From: Acidobacteriota bacterium
Lineage (GTDB): Bacteria; Acidobacteriota; Terriglobia; Acidiferrales; UBA7541
Direction of reading: 5' to 3'
NCBI GenBank assembly: GCA_003223325.1
Contig: QHYS01000116.1
Location: forward strand, 1-58,335
DNA: 58,335 nucleotides
In this document: in pieces, positions 42,863 to 53,143 of the stretch
Layout: every line of letters begins with the position of its first letter
Position numbering within the stretch: position 1 is the first letter of the stretch
Notes under the pieces: model-generated
Databases searched by the model: none
What the model was told of the DNA's origin: nothing
What the model saw: only the letters and a program-made list of their open reading frames with translations
Program-made: the position numbers and the translations under genes

Positions 42863-43870
42863 ATGCGTAAGGTTCTCGGTTTCGCCCTATTGGCGGTTTT
42901 GACTGCAACTCCCACCTGGGCTCAAAATATTAACGCGGCTGGTGCTACGTTTCCTTACCCGATCTATTCCAAATGGTTCGACGAGTACCATAAGGCGCAT
43001 CCCAGCGTGCAGATCAATTACCAGTCCATCGGATCGGGCGGCGGAATCCGCCAGCTCTTGGATAAGACCGTCGATTTTGGCGCTTCCGATGGCCCCATGG
43101 CGGACGAGCAGCTTCAACAGGCAGGCTTCAAAATCCTGCACTTCCCCACTGTCTTGGGCGGAGCCGTACCCAGCTACAATATCCCCGGCGTCAGCGCTGA
43201 GTTGAAGTTTACGCCTGAGGCGCTAGCTGCAATTTTTTTGGGCAAGGCCAGCAAATGGAATGATCCTGCCATTTCCGGCCCGAACCCGGGCGTAAAACTT
43301 CCCGCCGAAGACATCGTGGTGGTACACCGTTCCGATGGCAGCGGCACCACCTATATCTGGACAGACTATCTCTCGAAAGTCAGCGAAGAATGGCGCACCA
43401 AGGTGGGCAAAAATACTTCCGTGAACTGGCCGGTTGGCTTGGGCGGTAAGGGCAACGAGGGAGTTGCCGGTCTGATCAAACAGACGCCGTACTCCATCGG
43501 TTATGTTGAGTTGATTTATGCCGTTCAGAATAACCTTCCCTACGGTTCCCTGAAGAACGCATCCGGCGAATTCGTCAAGGCGAGTTTGGCTAGTGTCTCC
43601 GCTGCCGCTGCGGGCGCGGCCAAGTCCATGCCCGACGATTTTCGCGTCTCTATCACCGACCCGCCCGGAAAAGAAGCCTATCCGATCTCTAGCTTTACTT
43701 GGCTGCTCATTCCGGGACAAATTCAGGATGCCGGGAAGAGGTCTGCTATAAAAGATTTTCTGGCATGGATGCTAACCTCAGGGCAGCAATTCTGTGAACC
43801 GTTGGCTTATGCCAAACTGCCCAAGGAAGTCGCGGCCAAGGAGCAAAAGGCTGTTGCCCTGATTCAGTAG
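42863..43870 (+). CDS. pstS: Phosphate ABC transporter, substrate-binding protein
   Basis: A 335-residue periplasmic phosphate-binding protein with signal peptide (VLGFALLAVLTATPTWAQ). Phosphate-binding loops are visible: AGATFPYPIYSKWF, SIGSGGGIRQLLDKTVDFGA, SDGPMAD and VVVHRSDGSGTTYIWTDYLS. Family length is normal. It is the first gene of pstSCAB-phoU, under the triple Pho box, and delivers phosphate to PstC/PstA. AGAAAGGA precedes the ATG. Confidence 0.97.
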   Translation: MRKVLGFALLAVLTATPTWAQNINAAGATFPYPIYSKWFDEYHKAHPSVQINYQSIGSGGGIRQLLDKTVDFGASDGPMADEQLQQAGFKILHFPTVLGGAVPSYNIPGVSAELKFTPEALAAIFLGKASKWNDPAISGPNPGVKLPAEDIVVVHRSDGSGTTYIWTDYLSKVSEEWRTKVGKNTSVNWPVGLGGKGNEGVAGLIKQTPYSIGYVELIYAVQNNLPYGSLKNASGEFVKASLASVSAAAAGAAKSMPDDFRVSITDPPGKEAYPISSFTWLLIPGQIQDAGKRSAIKDFLAWMLTSGQQFCEPLAYAKLPKEVAAKEQKAVALIQ

Positions 43871-43884
43871 CGCCAGCCCATGAA

Positions 43885-44871
43885 ATGGCAACCGCGCCCA
43901 CCACAGCCGAAGCCGCGGGCTTCCCCTGGGGCCCGCGCGCGCTCATCCGCCGTGTGCGCAGCGGTGACGAACTTGCCCGACTGACCACGCTCGTCTTTGC
44001 GCTCGTGGTGGTCTTGCTCGCGGTCATGCTGGTCGAACAGCTTTGGACGAATTCCGCCGAGGCCAGACATCGTTTTGGACTGGCCTTCCTGTGGAGTAGC
44101 ACCTGGGATCCAGTATTTAACCAGTTTGGGGCGTTGCCCTTCGTTTATGGCACGCTCGTTACTTCCGCGCTGGGGCTATTGATCGCTGTTCCCCTCGGGC
44201 TCGGTGCGGCAATCTTTCTGGCGGAATTGGCTCCCCGCAGTCTTTCTGATAATCTCACGTTCCTAATAGATCTGCTCGCCGCCGTGCCCAGCGTGATCTA
44301 TGGTCTGTTGGGAGTCTTTATTCTTGTGCCGCTCATGCGCACAGAAATTCAGCCCGCGCTGAAGCGCGCGCTGGGATTTACGGTTCTTTTTCAGGGTCCC
44401 TTGTACGGCATCGGGTCGTTGACGGCCGGCCTGGTGCTCGCCGTCATGATTGTCCCTTTCATTATTTCCGTCTCCCGGGAGGTCTTGCTGGCTGTGCCCG
44501 GTGACCAGCGCGAAGCGGCATTGGCTCTAGGCGCGACGCGCTGGGAAGCCACCTGGAAAGCCGTCGTCCCCTACGCTCGTACGGGCATCATGGGTTCTAT
44601 TTTCCTGGCCCTCGCGCGCGCCCTCGGCGAAACGATGGCTGTAACCATGGTCATCGGGAACAATCCGCGCATTTCCGCATCGCTTTTCGCCCCGGGTTAT
44701 TCCATCGCCGCAGTGCTTGCAAATGAATTCAGTGAGGCCACCGGCAATCTTTACCTCAGTGCGCTCATCGAACTGGGTTTGGTGCTCTTCCTGCTGACCT
44801 TTGTGCTCAATGGTTTGGCGCGCTTGCTGATTCTATTGACCACCAGTCGGGGAAGCGTGGTGCAAACATGA
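43885..44871 (+). CDS. pstC: Phosphate ABC transporter permease PstC
   Basis: An inner-membrane permease of 328 residues with about six helices (for example LTTLVFALVVVLLAVMLVEQ and GTLVTSALGLLIAVPLGLGA). The ABC-contact (EAA) loop is DQREAALALGATRWEATWK. It pairs with PstA to form the phosphate channel. The start follows pstS by 14 bases, and the end overlaps the pstA start by four bases, indicating coupled translation. Confidence 0.96.
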   Translation: MATAPTTAEAAGFPWGPRALIRRVRSGDELARLTTLVFALVVVLLAVMLVEQLWTNSAEARHRFGLAFLWSSTWDPVFNQFGALPFVYGTLVTSALGLLIAVPLGLGAAIFLAELAPRSLSDNLTFLIDLLAAVPSVIYGLLGVFILVPLMRTEIQPALKRALGFTVLFQGPLYGIGSLTAGLVLAVMIVPFIISVSREVLLAVPGDQREAALALGATRWEATWKAVVPYARTGIMGSIFLALARALGETMAVTMVIGNNPRISASLFAPGYSIAAVLANEFSEATGNLYLSALIELGLVLFLLTFVLNGLARLLILLTTSRGSVVQT

Positions 44872-45719
44872 ACCTGCGCATGCTTTGGCGCAAGTCCGTG
44901 AACGTGCTGATGCTTAGTTTGACCGGCCTCTGCGCGCTGGTAGCCATCTCGTTACTCTTTTTTATCCTTGGGTATCTCGCCTATCACGGCGGTAAAGATG
45001 TGAACTGGGATTTTTTCACCAAGCTGCCTAAGCCCGTCGGAGAGACGGGCGGTGGCATGGCCAACGCGATCGTAGGCTCCGGAAAACTTTTGTTGTTGGC
45101 GGCCCTTTTTGGTGTTCCCGTCGGACTGCTGGGCGGGATGTATCTGGCCGAATTTGGCGGCCGTGCCGTCCCTTTTGTTGTTCGTTATACGGCGGATTTG
45201 CTGAACGGCGTGCCTTCGATCGTCATCGGCATCTTTGCTTACGCGGTGGTGGTGATGCCGGTACACCACTTTTCCAGCTTGGCAGGAGGTTTTGCCCTTG
45301 GCGTGATGATGATTCCGATCGTGCTCCGTAGTACAGAGGAATTCTTGCACGCCGTTCCGCGCTCCATGCGCGAAGGCGCCATGGCCCTGGGCGCTAGCAA
45401 ATGGCGCACCATCTCCAGCGTCGTTTTGCCGGCAGCCTCCCGCGGTATCCTCACCGCCGCCTTGCTGGCTCTCGCCCGTGTCGCCGGGGAGACTGCACCC
45501 TTGCTCTTCACCGCCTTCGGCAACCGTTTTTGGAGCCCCGGCTGGAGCCAGCCGATCGCCTCCTTGCCTGTTATGATCTTTACCTACGCCGTCGGACCTT
45601 ACGAAGACTGGCACCGGCAGGCGTGGGCTGCGGGCCTGGTCTTGCTCGGTCTAGTGCTCGTCACCAATATTGTCGTCAGAACCCTACTCTCGCGCGGAAC
45701 TTCGCCACCAAGGTCATAG
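44868..45719 (+). CDS. pstA: Phosphate ABC transporter permease PstA
   Basis: A 283-residue inner-membrane permease. Helices such as [20 protein letters not shown] and [10 protein letters not shown] are visible, and the ABC-contact loop is [19 protein letters not shown]. The segment [16 protein letters not shown] is typical of PstA. It overlaps pstC at its start (ATGA) and is followed at once by pstB. Confidence 0.96.
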   Translation: MNLRMLWRKSVNVLMLSLTGLCALVAISLLFFILGYLAYHGGKDVNWDFFTKLPKPVGETGGGMANAIVGSGKLLLLAALFGVPVGLLGGMYLAEFGGRAVPFVVRYTADLLNGVPSIVIGIFAYAVVVMPVHHFSSLAGGFALGVMMIPIVLRSTEEFLHAVPRSMREGAMALGASKWRTISSVVLPAASRGILTAALLALARVAGETAPLLFTAFGNRFWSPGWSQPIASLPVMIFTYAVGPYEDWHRQAWAAGLVLLGLVLVTNIVVRTLLSRGTSPPRS

Positions 45720-45721
45720 AT

Positions 45722-46600
45722 ATGACCCAGACTTCAGCCAAACCTGCTTACAATATGACGGAGTCCGCAGAGAGTTCGGCGATGGGAGCCATGGAGACTG
45801 TTCTTAAACCGCCTATGCCCAGTGGTTCACAGACGGTACTCGAGGCGCCCCTACGGATGCAAGTCCGCAACCTCGATTTTTACTACGGCAAGTTGCACGC
45901 CCTGCACTCGGTCAACCTGCAAATCACCGCCAATCGCGTCACTGCACTCATTGGTCCTTCCGGCTGCGGCAAATCTACCCTGATTCGCACTTTTAACCGC
46001 ATGCACGAGACCGTGCGCGGCACACGCCTCGAAGGTGAAATCCTGCTCGATGGCGAAGACGTATTCGCACAAGATGTTACGCGCCTCCGGCGCCGCATCG
46101 GCATGGTCTTTCAGAGACCTAACCCCTTTCCCAAATCAATTTTTGAAAACGTGGCATATGGATTGCGAATCAATGGTCTCCCGGCAGCCCGGCGCGGCCA
46201 TTTATCCGATGCTGTGGAACATAGTCTGCGGCGTGCGGCGCTGTGGGACGAGGTCAATGATCAGTTACACAAATCTGCCTATGCGCTCTCCGGCGGACAG
46301 CAGCAGCGACTGTGCATCGCGCGTGCCCTCGCGGTCGATCCCGAAGTGCTCCTTCTGGACGAACCCTGCTCTGCGCTCGATCCCGTCAATACCGCCAAGA
46401 TCGAGGAGTTGCTGTTCCATTTGAAGCAGAACTGCACCTTGGTCATCGTAACCCACAATATGCAGCAGGCCGCACGCGTCAGCGATGCCACTGCCTTCCT
46501 GCTCAATGGTGAGTTGATCGAGTTCAGGCCAACGCCGCAGCTCTTCACCACTCCATCCGACCCGCGCACCGAAGCTTACATCACCGGCCGTTTCGGATGA
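45722..46600 (+). CDS. pstB: Phosphate ABC transporter ATP-binding protein
   Basis: A 292-residue ABC ATPase. Walker A is GPSGCGKST, the Q-loop is [20 protein letters not shown], the signature is [15 protein letters not shown], Walker B is [12 protein letters not shown], and the switch His is in VTHNMQQAA. It energises phosphate uptake by PstCA. The first 45 residues (before [12 protein letters not shown]) are an extra, poorly conserved extension; a start nearer to MQVRNL would match most homologues better. phoU follows. Confidence 0.96.
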   Translation: MTQTSAKPAYNMTESAESSAMGAMETVLKPPMPSGSQTVLEAPLRMQVRNLDFYYGKLHALHSVNLQITANRVTALIGPSGCGKSTLIRTFNRMHETVRGTRLEGEILLDGEDVFAQDVTRLRRRIGMVFQRPNPFPKSIFENVAYGLRINGLPAARRGHLSDAVEHSLRRAALWDEVNDQLHKSAYALSGGQQQRLCIARALAVDPEVLLLDEPCSALDPVNTAKIEELLFHLKQNCTLVIVTHNMQQAARVSDATAFLLNGELIEFRPTPQLFTTPSDPRTEAYITGRFG

Positions 46601-46657
46601 GCCCAAAGTCTTGGGCAACCTCTCACACAACGGGCATATTCTTAAGAGGCGCAAACA

Positions 46658-47323
46658 ATGGAACGACATTTTGAGATCGAGCTGAATGGCGTAAAGGAAA
46701 GGCTCCTCTGGATGGGCAGCCTGGCCGAACGCGCCGTCCATCAGGCCATCCACTCCGTGCTCGATAGCAACGCCTCCCTGGCCGAGGCCGTACTTGACGA
46801 AGAGCCGGCCATCAATGAGCTGCAGATGGAAATCGACGACCGGGTCATGCAGCTGCTTGCGCTCCACCAATTAATGGCTGCCGATCTGCGCTTCGTCCTC
46901 GCCATTTCCCGTATCAATAATGATCTCGAGCGCATCGGCGATCAGGCCGTCAATATCGCGCAGTCTTCACAGCGCATCCTGCGGCATCCCCGTGTCAAGC
47001 CTTACGTCGACTTGCCCCGCATGAGCGAACTTGCCGAAGGAATGGTTCGCGATAGTTTGAACGCCGTCGTCCGCCGCGACCTCACCCTGGCCCGCTCCGT
47101 ACTGGTCCGTGATGACCAAGTGGATAACCTCCGCGATCAAATCTTTCGCGAGTTGCTGAGCTATATGATGGGCGATTCGGCCGTCGTCTTTCAGGCCTTC
47201 GAGCTGATCCTCGTCGCCAAAAATTTGGAACGTGTCGCCGATCACGCCACCAATATCGCCGAAGACGTCATCTACATGGTCGAGGGTCATGACGTGCGCC
47301 ACGCTGCCGCAGACCGCCGCTGA
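46658..47323 (+). CDS. phoU: Phosphate signalling protein PhoU
   Basis: A 221-residue two-domain helical protein that links the Pst transporter to PhoR. Both metal-binding E/DxxxD motifs are seen, in ISRINNDLERIGDQAVNIAQ and KNLERVADHATNIAEDVIYM. It is intact, in contrast to the frameshifted copy at 39792. As the last gene of the pst operon, it should dampen Pho signalling when phosphate is ample. Confidence 0.95.
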   Translation: MERHFEIELNGVKERLLWMGSLAERAVHQAIHSVLDSNASLAEAVLDEEPAINELQMEIDDRVMQLLALHQLMAADLRFVLAISRINNDLERIGDQAVNIAQSSQRILRHPRVKPYVDLPRMSELAEGMVRDSLNAVVRRDLTLARSVLVRDDQVDNLRDQIFRELLSYMMGDSAVVFQAFELILVAKNLERVADHATNIAEDVIYMVEGHDVRHAAADRR

Positions 47324-47497
47324 CCATTAGACGCGCAAAGTCGACTGGCACTTACAACTGGAGGCTCCGCTCGTCAAAGATTCACGCCTCGTCTACCTGC
47401 TTCCACCACCCGCACCCGCTCACGACTCTATTCCGCGGCGGCCAGACTTGGTGTACATTGACGCGCTGCCCTGATGGCTTAAACTGAGAAAGAGAAC

Positions 47498-48838
47498 ATG
47501 AATCCAGTCAAACCAGCAGCCCAATCGACCCTTCGAGAGGCCAATCGCATGACCCGGGACTCGCTCACCATCACCGACAACCGTACCGGTAAAACCTACG
47601 AAATACCCATTACCGACGATACCATCCGCGCTCTCGACCTCCGTCAGATCAAATTGAATCAGAACGATTTCGGAATGATGAGTTACGATCCCGCCTTCAA
47701 TAATACGGCCCTGTGCAAAAGCAAGATCAGCTTCATCGATGGCGATAACGGCGTCCTGCGCTATCGCGGATACCCGATCGAGGAGCTAGCCGAGCGAAGC
47801 ACCTATCTTGAGACCGCCTACCTGATCCTTTTCGGCGAACTTCCCACCCGTAAGCAATTAGAAGAATGGATTTACCACGTCACCCATCACACCTTCATTC
47901 ACGAAAGCATTAAGAAATTTCTCGACGGCTTTCACTACGACGCCCACCCCATGGGTATGTTGATCTCCACCATTGCCGCCCTCTCGACTTTCTACCCCGA
48001 CGCACGCCATATCTTCGACGCTGACTCCCGTCGCAAGCAAACGTATCGGCTGATTGGCAAAATGCCGACGCTCGCTGCATTCGCTTACCGCCACAGTCTC
48101 GGAATGCCGTTTGCCTACCCGGACAACGAGCTGAGCTATCCCGGCAATTTTCTGAACATGCTCTTCAAGACTACGGAATTGAAATACCGCCCCAATCCTA
48201 CGCTTGAGCACGCGCTGGACATTCTCTTCATTCTCCACGCCGATCACGAGCAGAATTGCTCCGCCGCCGCCATGCGCAACGTCGGCAGCTCCCACGTCGA
48301 CCCCTACTCCGCCTGTGCTGCCGCCACCGCCGCCCTCTACGGCCCCTTGCATGGTGGCGCCAATGAAGAAGTTCTGCGCATGCTCATGGATATCGGCTCC
48401 ATCGCCAACGTCCCGTCGTATATTAAGCGCGTCAAATCCGGCGAAAAGCGCCTGATGGGCTTCGGTCATCGCATTTATAAGAATTACGATCCTCGCGCGC
48501 GCATCATCAAGCGCATTGCGGACGAAGTCTTCGACGTCATGGGCCGCAATCCGCTCCTCGATATGGCCCTAGAAATCGAGCGCATCGCCCTGCAGGACGA
48601 ATATTTCGTCAGCCGCAAACTCTATCCCAACGTCGATTTCTACACAGGTTTGATCTACCAATCGATGGGTTTCCCGGTGACCATGTTCCCGGTGTTGTTC
48701 GCTATTCCGCGCACCAGCGGATGGATCGCCCAGTGGGAAGAGATGTTACTCGATCCTGAACAGAAGATCGCTCGCCCCCGTCAGATTTACATGGGCCACG
48801 ACAAGCGGCCCTACGTGCCCATGGATCAGCGCTCCTAG
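47498..48838 (+). CDS. gltA: Citrate synthase
   Basis: A 446-residue type II-like citrate synthase that condenses oxaloacetate and acetyl-CoA at the entry of the TCA cycle. Catalytic blocks are LHADHEQNCSAAAMRNVGSS, GPLHGGANEEVLRML and MGFGHRIYKNYDPRA; the catalytic Asp is in NVDFYTGLIYQSMGFP. It stands alone, 175 bases after phoU, and is followed by a small hairpin. Confidence 0.97.
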   Translation: MNPVKPAAQSTLREANRMTRDSLTITDNRTGKTYEIPITDDTIRALDLRQIKLNQNDFGMMSYDPAFNNTALCKSKISFIDGDNGVLRYRGYPIEELAERSTYLETAYLILFGELPTRKQLEEWIYHVTHHTFIHESIKKFLDGFHYDAHPMGMLISTIAALSTFYPDARHIFDADSRRKQTYRLIGKMPTLAAFAYRHSLGMPFAYPDNELSYPGNFLNMLFKTTELKYRPNPTLEHALDILFILHADHEQNCSAAAMRNVGSSHVDPYSACAAATAALYGPLHGGANEEVLRMLMDIGSIANVPSYIKRVKSGEKRLMGFGHRIYKNYDPRARIIKRIADEVFDVMGRNPLLDMALEIERIALQDEYFVSRKLYPNVDFYTGLIYQSMGFPVTMFPVLFAIPRTSGWIAQWEEMLLDPEQKIARPRQIYMGHDKRPYVPMDQRS

Positions 48839-48871
48839 CTAGCCCCCTCTACTCACGCTCTCTCGTCTCTC

Positions 48872-48890
48872 GGGCGACCTTCGGTCGCCC
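48872..48890 (+). terminator. Hairpin after citrate synthase
   Basis: GGGCGACC (48872-48879) pairs with GGTCGCCC (48883-48890) around a three-base loop (TTC). It lies 34 bases after the stop codon. No T-run follows, so it is only a possible terminator or 3'-end stabiliser. Confidence 0.45.
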
Positions 48891-49128
48891 TCGATGGCAG
48901 TGGGGAAATAAGGTGGAAAACTTAGAAAAAATAGTGCAAAGCCAATTAGATATCGACCGCATTCTCCACCGCCGGGCTTGACGCGGCGCAACCATCAACT
49001 AGAATCGTTTTAGCTCTTACTGTTCACTGGCCTGCAGGAACACCTTCCTTCCGCTTGCCATAAAAGGTATTTCCGCTCCGTTATTAATCGTGAAGGAATG
49101 CGCAAAATCCTCGCTAGCAAGAGGTGCC

Positions 49129-50043
49129 ATGCCGAGCCCACAGATTCAAATACTCTTGATCGAAGGGGACCCCATGGATGCGCGCCGCTTGGTGCAGATG
49201 TTACGCTCCCGCCGCGCCGTGAAGTTTCGCCTGCGCCGCGCCCGCGGGCTCGGCCAAGCCAAACGTCATCTGCAGAATGGCGGGCCCGACGTGGTCCTGG
49301 TGGATCTAGCGCTGCCGGATGCCCAGGGATTGGACGTCCTGGTCGAAGCACAGCGGACGGCCCCGAGCGTACCCTTCATTGCGCTCAGCGGGGCGGCCGA
49401 TGACTCTCTCGCCGCTCAGGCCCTGCAGCTCGGTGCCCAGGATTTTCTGGTTAAATCCGAACTCGGTCCGGCGCGGCTCGCGCGAGCGCTGTCGTTTGCC
49501 ATTGCCCGTCAGCAAGCCCAGTTGCGCTTGCGCAGCCTCTCGCTCCTTGATGAGCTGACCGGTTTGCATAATCGCCGCGGCTTCATCAGCCTGGCGGAAC
49601 AGCACCTGAAATTGAGTTCTCGCGAAGGCGTGCGCTCTACGCTGATCTTCATCGATGTCGATAATCTCAAATACATCAACGACAAATTTGGCCATCGCGA
49701 AGGCGATTACGCCCTCCAGCAAATCGCCGGCCTGCTGCGGGAGTGCTTCCGCGAGTCCGACATCATCGGACGCCTCGGCGGCGATGAATTCTGCGCCTTG
49801 CTTTCCCATCCGGGGCAAACAGGCGATGTCCTCGTTCGCCAACGTCTGCTTCGTTTGATTCGTAAGAGCAATGAGAATTCCACGCGCTTCTACCAGCTTT
49901 CCGTCAGCTTGGGCATTGTTGATATCGCCGGCCCCCATGAGCTCGAGCGGCAGATTAGCCGTGCCGACGCCCTTATGTACGAGCACAAGCGCACCAAGCA
50001 GTTTCGCACTGAGCGCCTCACCCACCTTCGCGAACTCGTATAG
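49129..50043 (+). CDS. Receiver-GGDEF diguanylate cyclase
   Basis: A 304-residue two-domain protein. The N-terminal receiver shows the pattern ILLIEGDPMDARRLVQML, VVLVDLALPDAQGLDVLVEA (phosphoacceptor Asp) and LGAQDFLVKSELGP (Lys). The C-terminal GGDEF domain has LDELTGLHNRRGF, FIDVDNLKYINDKFGHREGD and LGGDEFCALL. The inhibitory I-site RxxD is present as RESD five residues before GGDEF, so product feedback is expected. It should make c-di-GMP in response to an unknown kinase. The ATG at 49129 was chosen to match the receiver start; 49090 is less likely. Confidence 0.93.
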   Translation: MPSPQIQILLIEGDPMDARRLVQMLRSRRAVKFRLRRARGLGQAKRHLQNGGPDVVLVDLALPDAQGLDVLVEAQRTAPSVPFIALSGAADDSLAAQALQLGAQDFLVKSELGPARLARALSFAIARQQAQLRLRSLSLLDELTGLHNRRGFISLAEQHLKLSSREGVRSTLIFIDVDNLKYINDKFGHREGDYALQQIAGLLRECFRESDIIGRLGGDEFCALLSHPGQTGDVLVRQRLLRLIRKSNENSTRFYQLSVSLGIVDIAGPHELERQISRADALMYEHKRTKQFRTERLTHLRELV

Positions 50044-50051
50044 ATTCTTTA

Positions 50052-52946
50052 TTACCTGCGTTGAGCAAAGCGCCGCAGCAAACGCGCGCGATGACGGCGG
50101 AGATCTCGCGGTTTGGGGTTCTCCGGAAAAGGCACGCCATCGCCCATGAGGCCGGCCCAGAGAATGCGGTTGAAGTGCGGCGTATCCAGCCGGTCTTCAG
50201 ACGCAAAATCCATGCCTTCGGTTCTAACCTCCCAGTAAGCCGCATCGTGACGCGGCCGCCTAAGAGGGCTATCGACTCCGGGACTCGAGGTATCCGCAGT
50301 CGCGACGGGCAAAGGCAACTGCGTGGTTCTGAGCACGGCCGGCACGATGGCTCGATAATCCCAAGATTGCAGTGTTCGGTCGAAAATCGCGGTCATCGGT
50401 TCAACCGAGCTGTCGTTCAAACCTAAAGGCTCTATCCCGAGTACGTCTTCGATGGTCCTGAGCACATGCACCGAGGTGTAGCGCTCGGAGACCAGAGCGC
50501 GCTGCCGCACATACGGCCCCACGACAAATGCCAGACTGCGGTGTGCGTCCACGTGATCGGGGCCATCTTGCGCGTCATCCTCGACCACGAAAACGAGAGT
50601 GTCGTTCTTATAAGGGCTGCGCGCGATCTTTTCGATCACCAGCGCCAGGGCGTAGTCGTTGGCGGCCATCTGCGTGTCAACGGTGTTGACGCCATCGATC
50701 GCTTTCGCGAAATCTCCAAAGTGATCGCCGCCCAAACGCACAAGTTCAAGCGCGGGCAGATTGCCGTTGCCCACGTAATCGTCAAATTCGTGCTCCCATT
50801 CCTTGAACCGCCAGTAATCCGGAACACGCTCGTCGAAGCCGCGATAGTAAGGATCGGTGAAAGGAACTAGATCCGCATTCGCGGCAAAGGCGACCTGAGT
50901 CCGCTCAGCGCGCGCGTCGCGAACGGGCGGGAGATATCCCGGCGCAACGTCGGGCAGGCGGTAGCGCAGGAGATCGACGAAGAAACCATAATTGCGCAGG
51001 GTAAGCTTGGCCCGAAATGCGCCATCCCAAAGGTATCCGGCGCCCACGGAATTCTCCTCATCTTCCGCGGCGTCTGGCGCGCTGACACTGGCTGTGCCCG
51101 GAAGGAGATCTTCATCACCCGGCGTAAGCGGATTCGCCCGCAGGCGCTCAGATCGGGACGCAATTCCCGTATTGATGTTCCGCCCTCCGCCTTCGTAGGT
51201 ATAGTCGAGCCCATGGCCGGCATATTGCACCGGAACCGTCTTTTCGACTGAATCGGTTGCGCGCGCTGCGGTGCTCCAGTTCCAGCCGTCACCGCTCACT
51301 TCCCCGCTGGCGTAAAAATTGTCGAGCGTCACAAACCGGCGCGCCAGGTCGTGATGATTCGGCGATATGGGCTCAGGCAGCGATGTGAGCGTGGGGTCGC
51401 CGTTGCCCCGCTCCAGGTCGCCAAGCACTTGGTCGTAGCTGCGGTTCTCCTTGATGATGTAGACGAGGTGATGAACCTTACCGCGCAGGAACTGCATCAG
51501 GGCTTGATCTCTGGCCCCCACGGCGCGGAAATGATCATTTTGCGCCACTTGCTCTGTCAATGCGCCGAGGGTTTTCTCCGATGGCGCGGGCAGGGTGAGA
51601 AATCCCGCTTTGGTGCGCTGAAAAATGAACGCATTTCTTGCGTGACACGCCGCGGGCGATGGCGTGTAGCCGCAGCCGCCGGGGTTCGATCCTTCCGGGC
51701 CTTTGCCGTTCACGATGTAGAGCCGTGCCCCATCACGGCTGACGCTGACGGAATTTGGATACCAACCAGTAGGGATCAAGCCGGCAACTCGCCCCGTATC
51801 GCCCTCCATTTTGACCACTGCCAACGCATTCGTTCCGCCGTCGGTGACGTAAAGCGTGCGCTCGTCGGGCGAAAGTGCCAAACTATTCGGGTTGCTTCCC
51901 TTGAAGCCGCGCGGATTCAGGAACACATCCTTGGGCGCGGTAACTGCGAATTGCGTAATCAGCCGGTCGCTCTCCGTGTCCACAATTGCCACGGAGTCGC
52001 TGTTATCGCAGGCAACGTAAAGTCGCGAGCCGCTGCGGTTGAAGATCATTTTGTTAGGAGTTCCGCGCACGGCGATTCGACTCACCACACGTGGCACGTC
52101 GCTCGGGCCCGGCCTCATTGCCACGACCACAATCTCGCGGTCCCGGATGCTGGAGACATAGGCTTTGTCATTGCCTTTGACAACCACCCAGAATGGATAT
52201 TCCCCGCCCGCCGCGCCTTTTTTCGACGGGTCGCTCTTTCCCGGCCTCAGGTCGAGTTCCGCAATCTTCGCACGCGAGGCGATGTCCACGACGCTGATCG
52301 AATCATTTTCGTAATTTGTGGCAATCAACTGTGTACCCGCCGCGTTCACTCCAATCCCCGCGACTTCGGGCGGAACGCCCAGCCCGAGGCCCGCCGCATG
52401 CCCCAGCCGTACGGGCGCGCCGGCTTCGGCCCACACGGCGCCTTGGCGCGCAAAAACATGCACCACGTCCTGCTCGCCGCCCGAAATATAAAATTCGTTC
52501 CCACTAGGGTTCCACGCTAAGCCATTGAACGCCGTGGCCACCTGCAGGACCTGCATCTTCCTGGGCGGCTGGGTCGTAATGTCATAAACGAAGACGTACT
52601 CATTCGATTCTTGCGGGGTCAGATTGCCGCTCGCGTCATAGCGAATGTTGTAACCGCTCGTAAGAATCAGCAGCGTGTTGCCGTCCGGACTGACAGCTGT
52701 ACTGACGGCTTGGCCAGCCGTGAACTCGGGCGAGCCGGGCAGGTTCGGGTTCAGGACAGAAAAACGAGAGCCAGAGGCGGCCGTTGGAGTGATGCGCATG
52801 CCCGTCGGCAAATCGGCGGTTCTGGCGGCGCCGTCGTCGTCATCGTCAAGAAGGCTGTGTGCTTCGATTTGAAATAGCGCACCTCGTCCGGCCACAAAAA
52901 AAAAGAAGACCAAAAAGAGAAGAATGAGGCGGCGCCGAGTTCGCAT
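50052..52946 (-). CDS. YncE-type beta-propeller fused to a phosphoesterase domain
   Basis: A secreted or periplasmic protein of 964 residues. After a signal peptide (LILLFLVFFFFVAGRG), residues about 55-450 form a seven-bladed propeller with repeats such as STAVSPDGNTLLILTSG, GVNAAGTQLIATNYENDS and LALSPDERTLYVTDGGTN. Residues about 480-900 form an alkaline-phosphatase-like phosphoesterase (VHHLVYIIKENRSYDQVLGD, VVEDDAQDGPDHVDAHRSLA), with the His and Asp metal ligands in the latter. I chose ATG 52946 with GGGAG upstream. Substrate unknown; it could release phosphate, but no Pho box is visible. Confidence 0.85.
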   Translation of the reverse strand: MRTRRRLILLFLVFFFFVAGRGALFQIEAHSLLDDDDDGAARTADLPTGMRITPTAASGSRFSVLNPNLPGSPEFTAGQAVSTAVSPDGNTLLILTSGYNIRYDASGNLTPQESNEYVFVYDITTQPPRKMQVLQVATAFNGLAWNPSGNEFYISGGEQDVVHVFARQGAVWAEAGAPVRLGHAAGLGLGVPPEVAGIGVNAAGTQLIATNYENDSISVVDIASRAKIAELDLRPGKSDPSKKGAAGGEYPFWVVVKGNDKAYVSSIRDREIVVVAMRPGPSDVPRVVSRIAVRGTPNKMIFNRSGSRLYVACDNSDSVAIVDTESDRLITQFAVTAPKDVFLNPRGFKGSNPNSLALSPDERTLYVTDGGTNALAVVKMEGDTGRVAGLIPTGWYPNSVSVSRDGARLYIVNGKGPEGSNPGGCGYTPSPAACHARNAFIFQRTKAGFLTLPAPSEKTLGALTEQVAQNDHFRAVGARDQALMQFLRGKVHHLVYIIKENRSYDQVLGDLERGNGDPTLTSLPEPISPNHHDLARRFVTLDNFYASGEVSGDGWNWSTAARATDSVEKTVPVQYAGHGLDYTYEGGGRNINTGIASRSERLRANPLTPGDEDLLPGTASVSAPDAAEDEENSVGAGYLWDGAFRAKLTLRNYGFFVDLLRYRLPDVAPGYLPPVRDARAERTQVAFAANADLVPFTDPYYRGFDERVPDYWRFKEWEHEFDDYVGNGNLPALELVRLGGDHFGDFAKAIDGVNTVDTQMAANDYALALVIEKIARSPYKNDTLVFVVEDDAQDGPDHVDAHRSLAFVVGPYVRQRALVSERYTSVHVLRTIEDVLGIEPLGLNDSSVEPMTAIFDRTLQSWDYRAIVPAVLRTTQLPLPVATADTSSPGVDSPLRRPRHDAAYWEVRTEGMDFASEDRLDTPHFNRILWAGLMGDGVPFPENPKPRDLRRHRARLLRRFAQRR

Positions 52947-53143
52947 CTCTCTGACTCCCATGCCAAACACAACTCGCGAGAATCAACAACTAAAGGCTCG
53001 CCGATCTTACCAAAAGGCTGATTGCGGCACATGACTGGTGCATGAAACACGTGACACAGACATTTCTTCCGGTACAGCGCTGGTTTTTGTATCAAATCAT
53101 GTAAATCCAACCACTTAGAGATTAACTGCTCAGTTCGTGGCCG

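Noticed and set aside
51351-52520. Long open frame of 389 codons opposite the propeller-phosphoesterase gene
   Set aside because: It lies entirely antisense to a well-conserved protein, has a His/Arg-rich composition typical of antisense GC-rich codons, and shows no motif.
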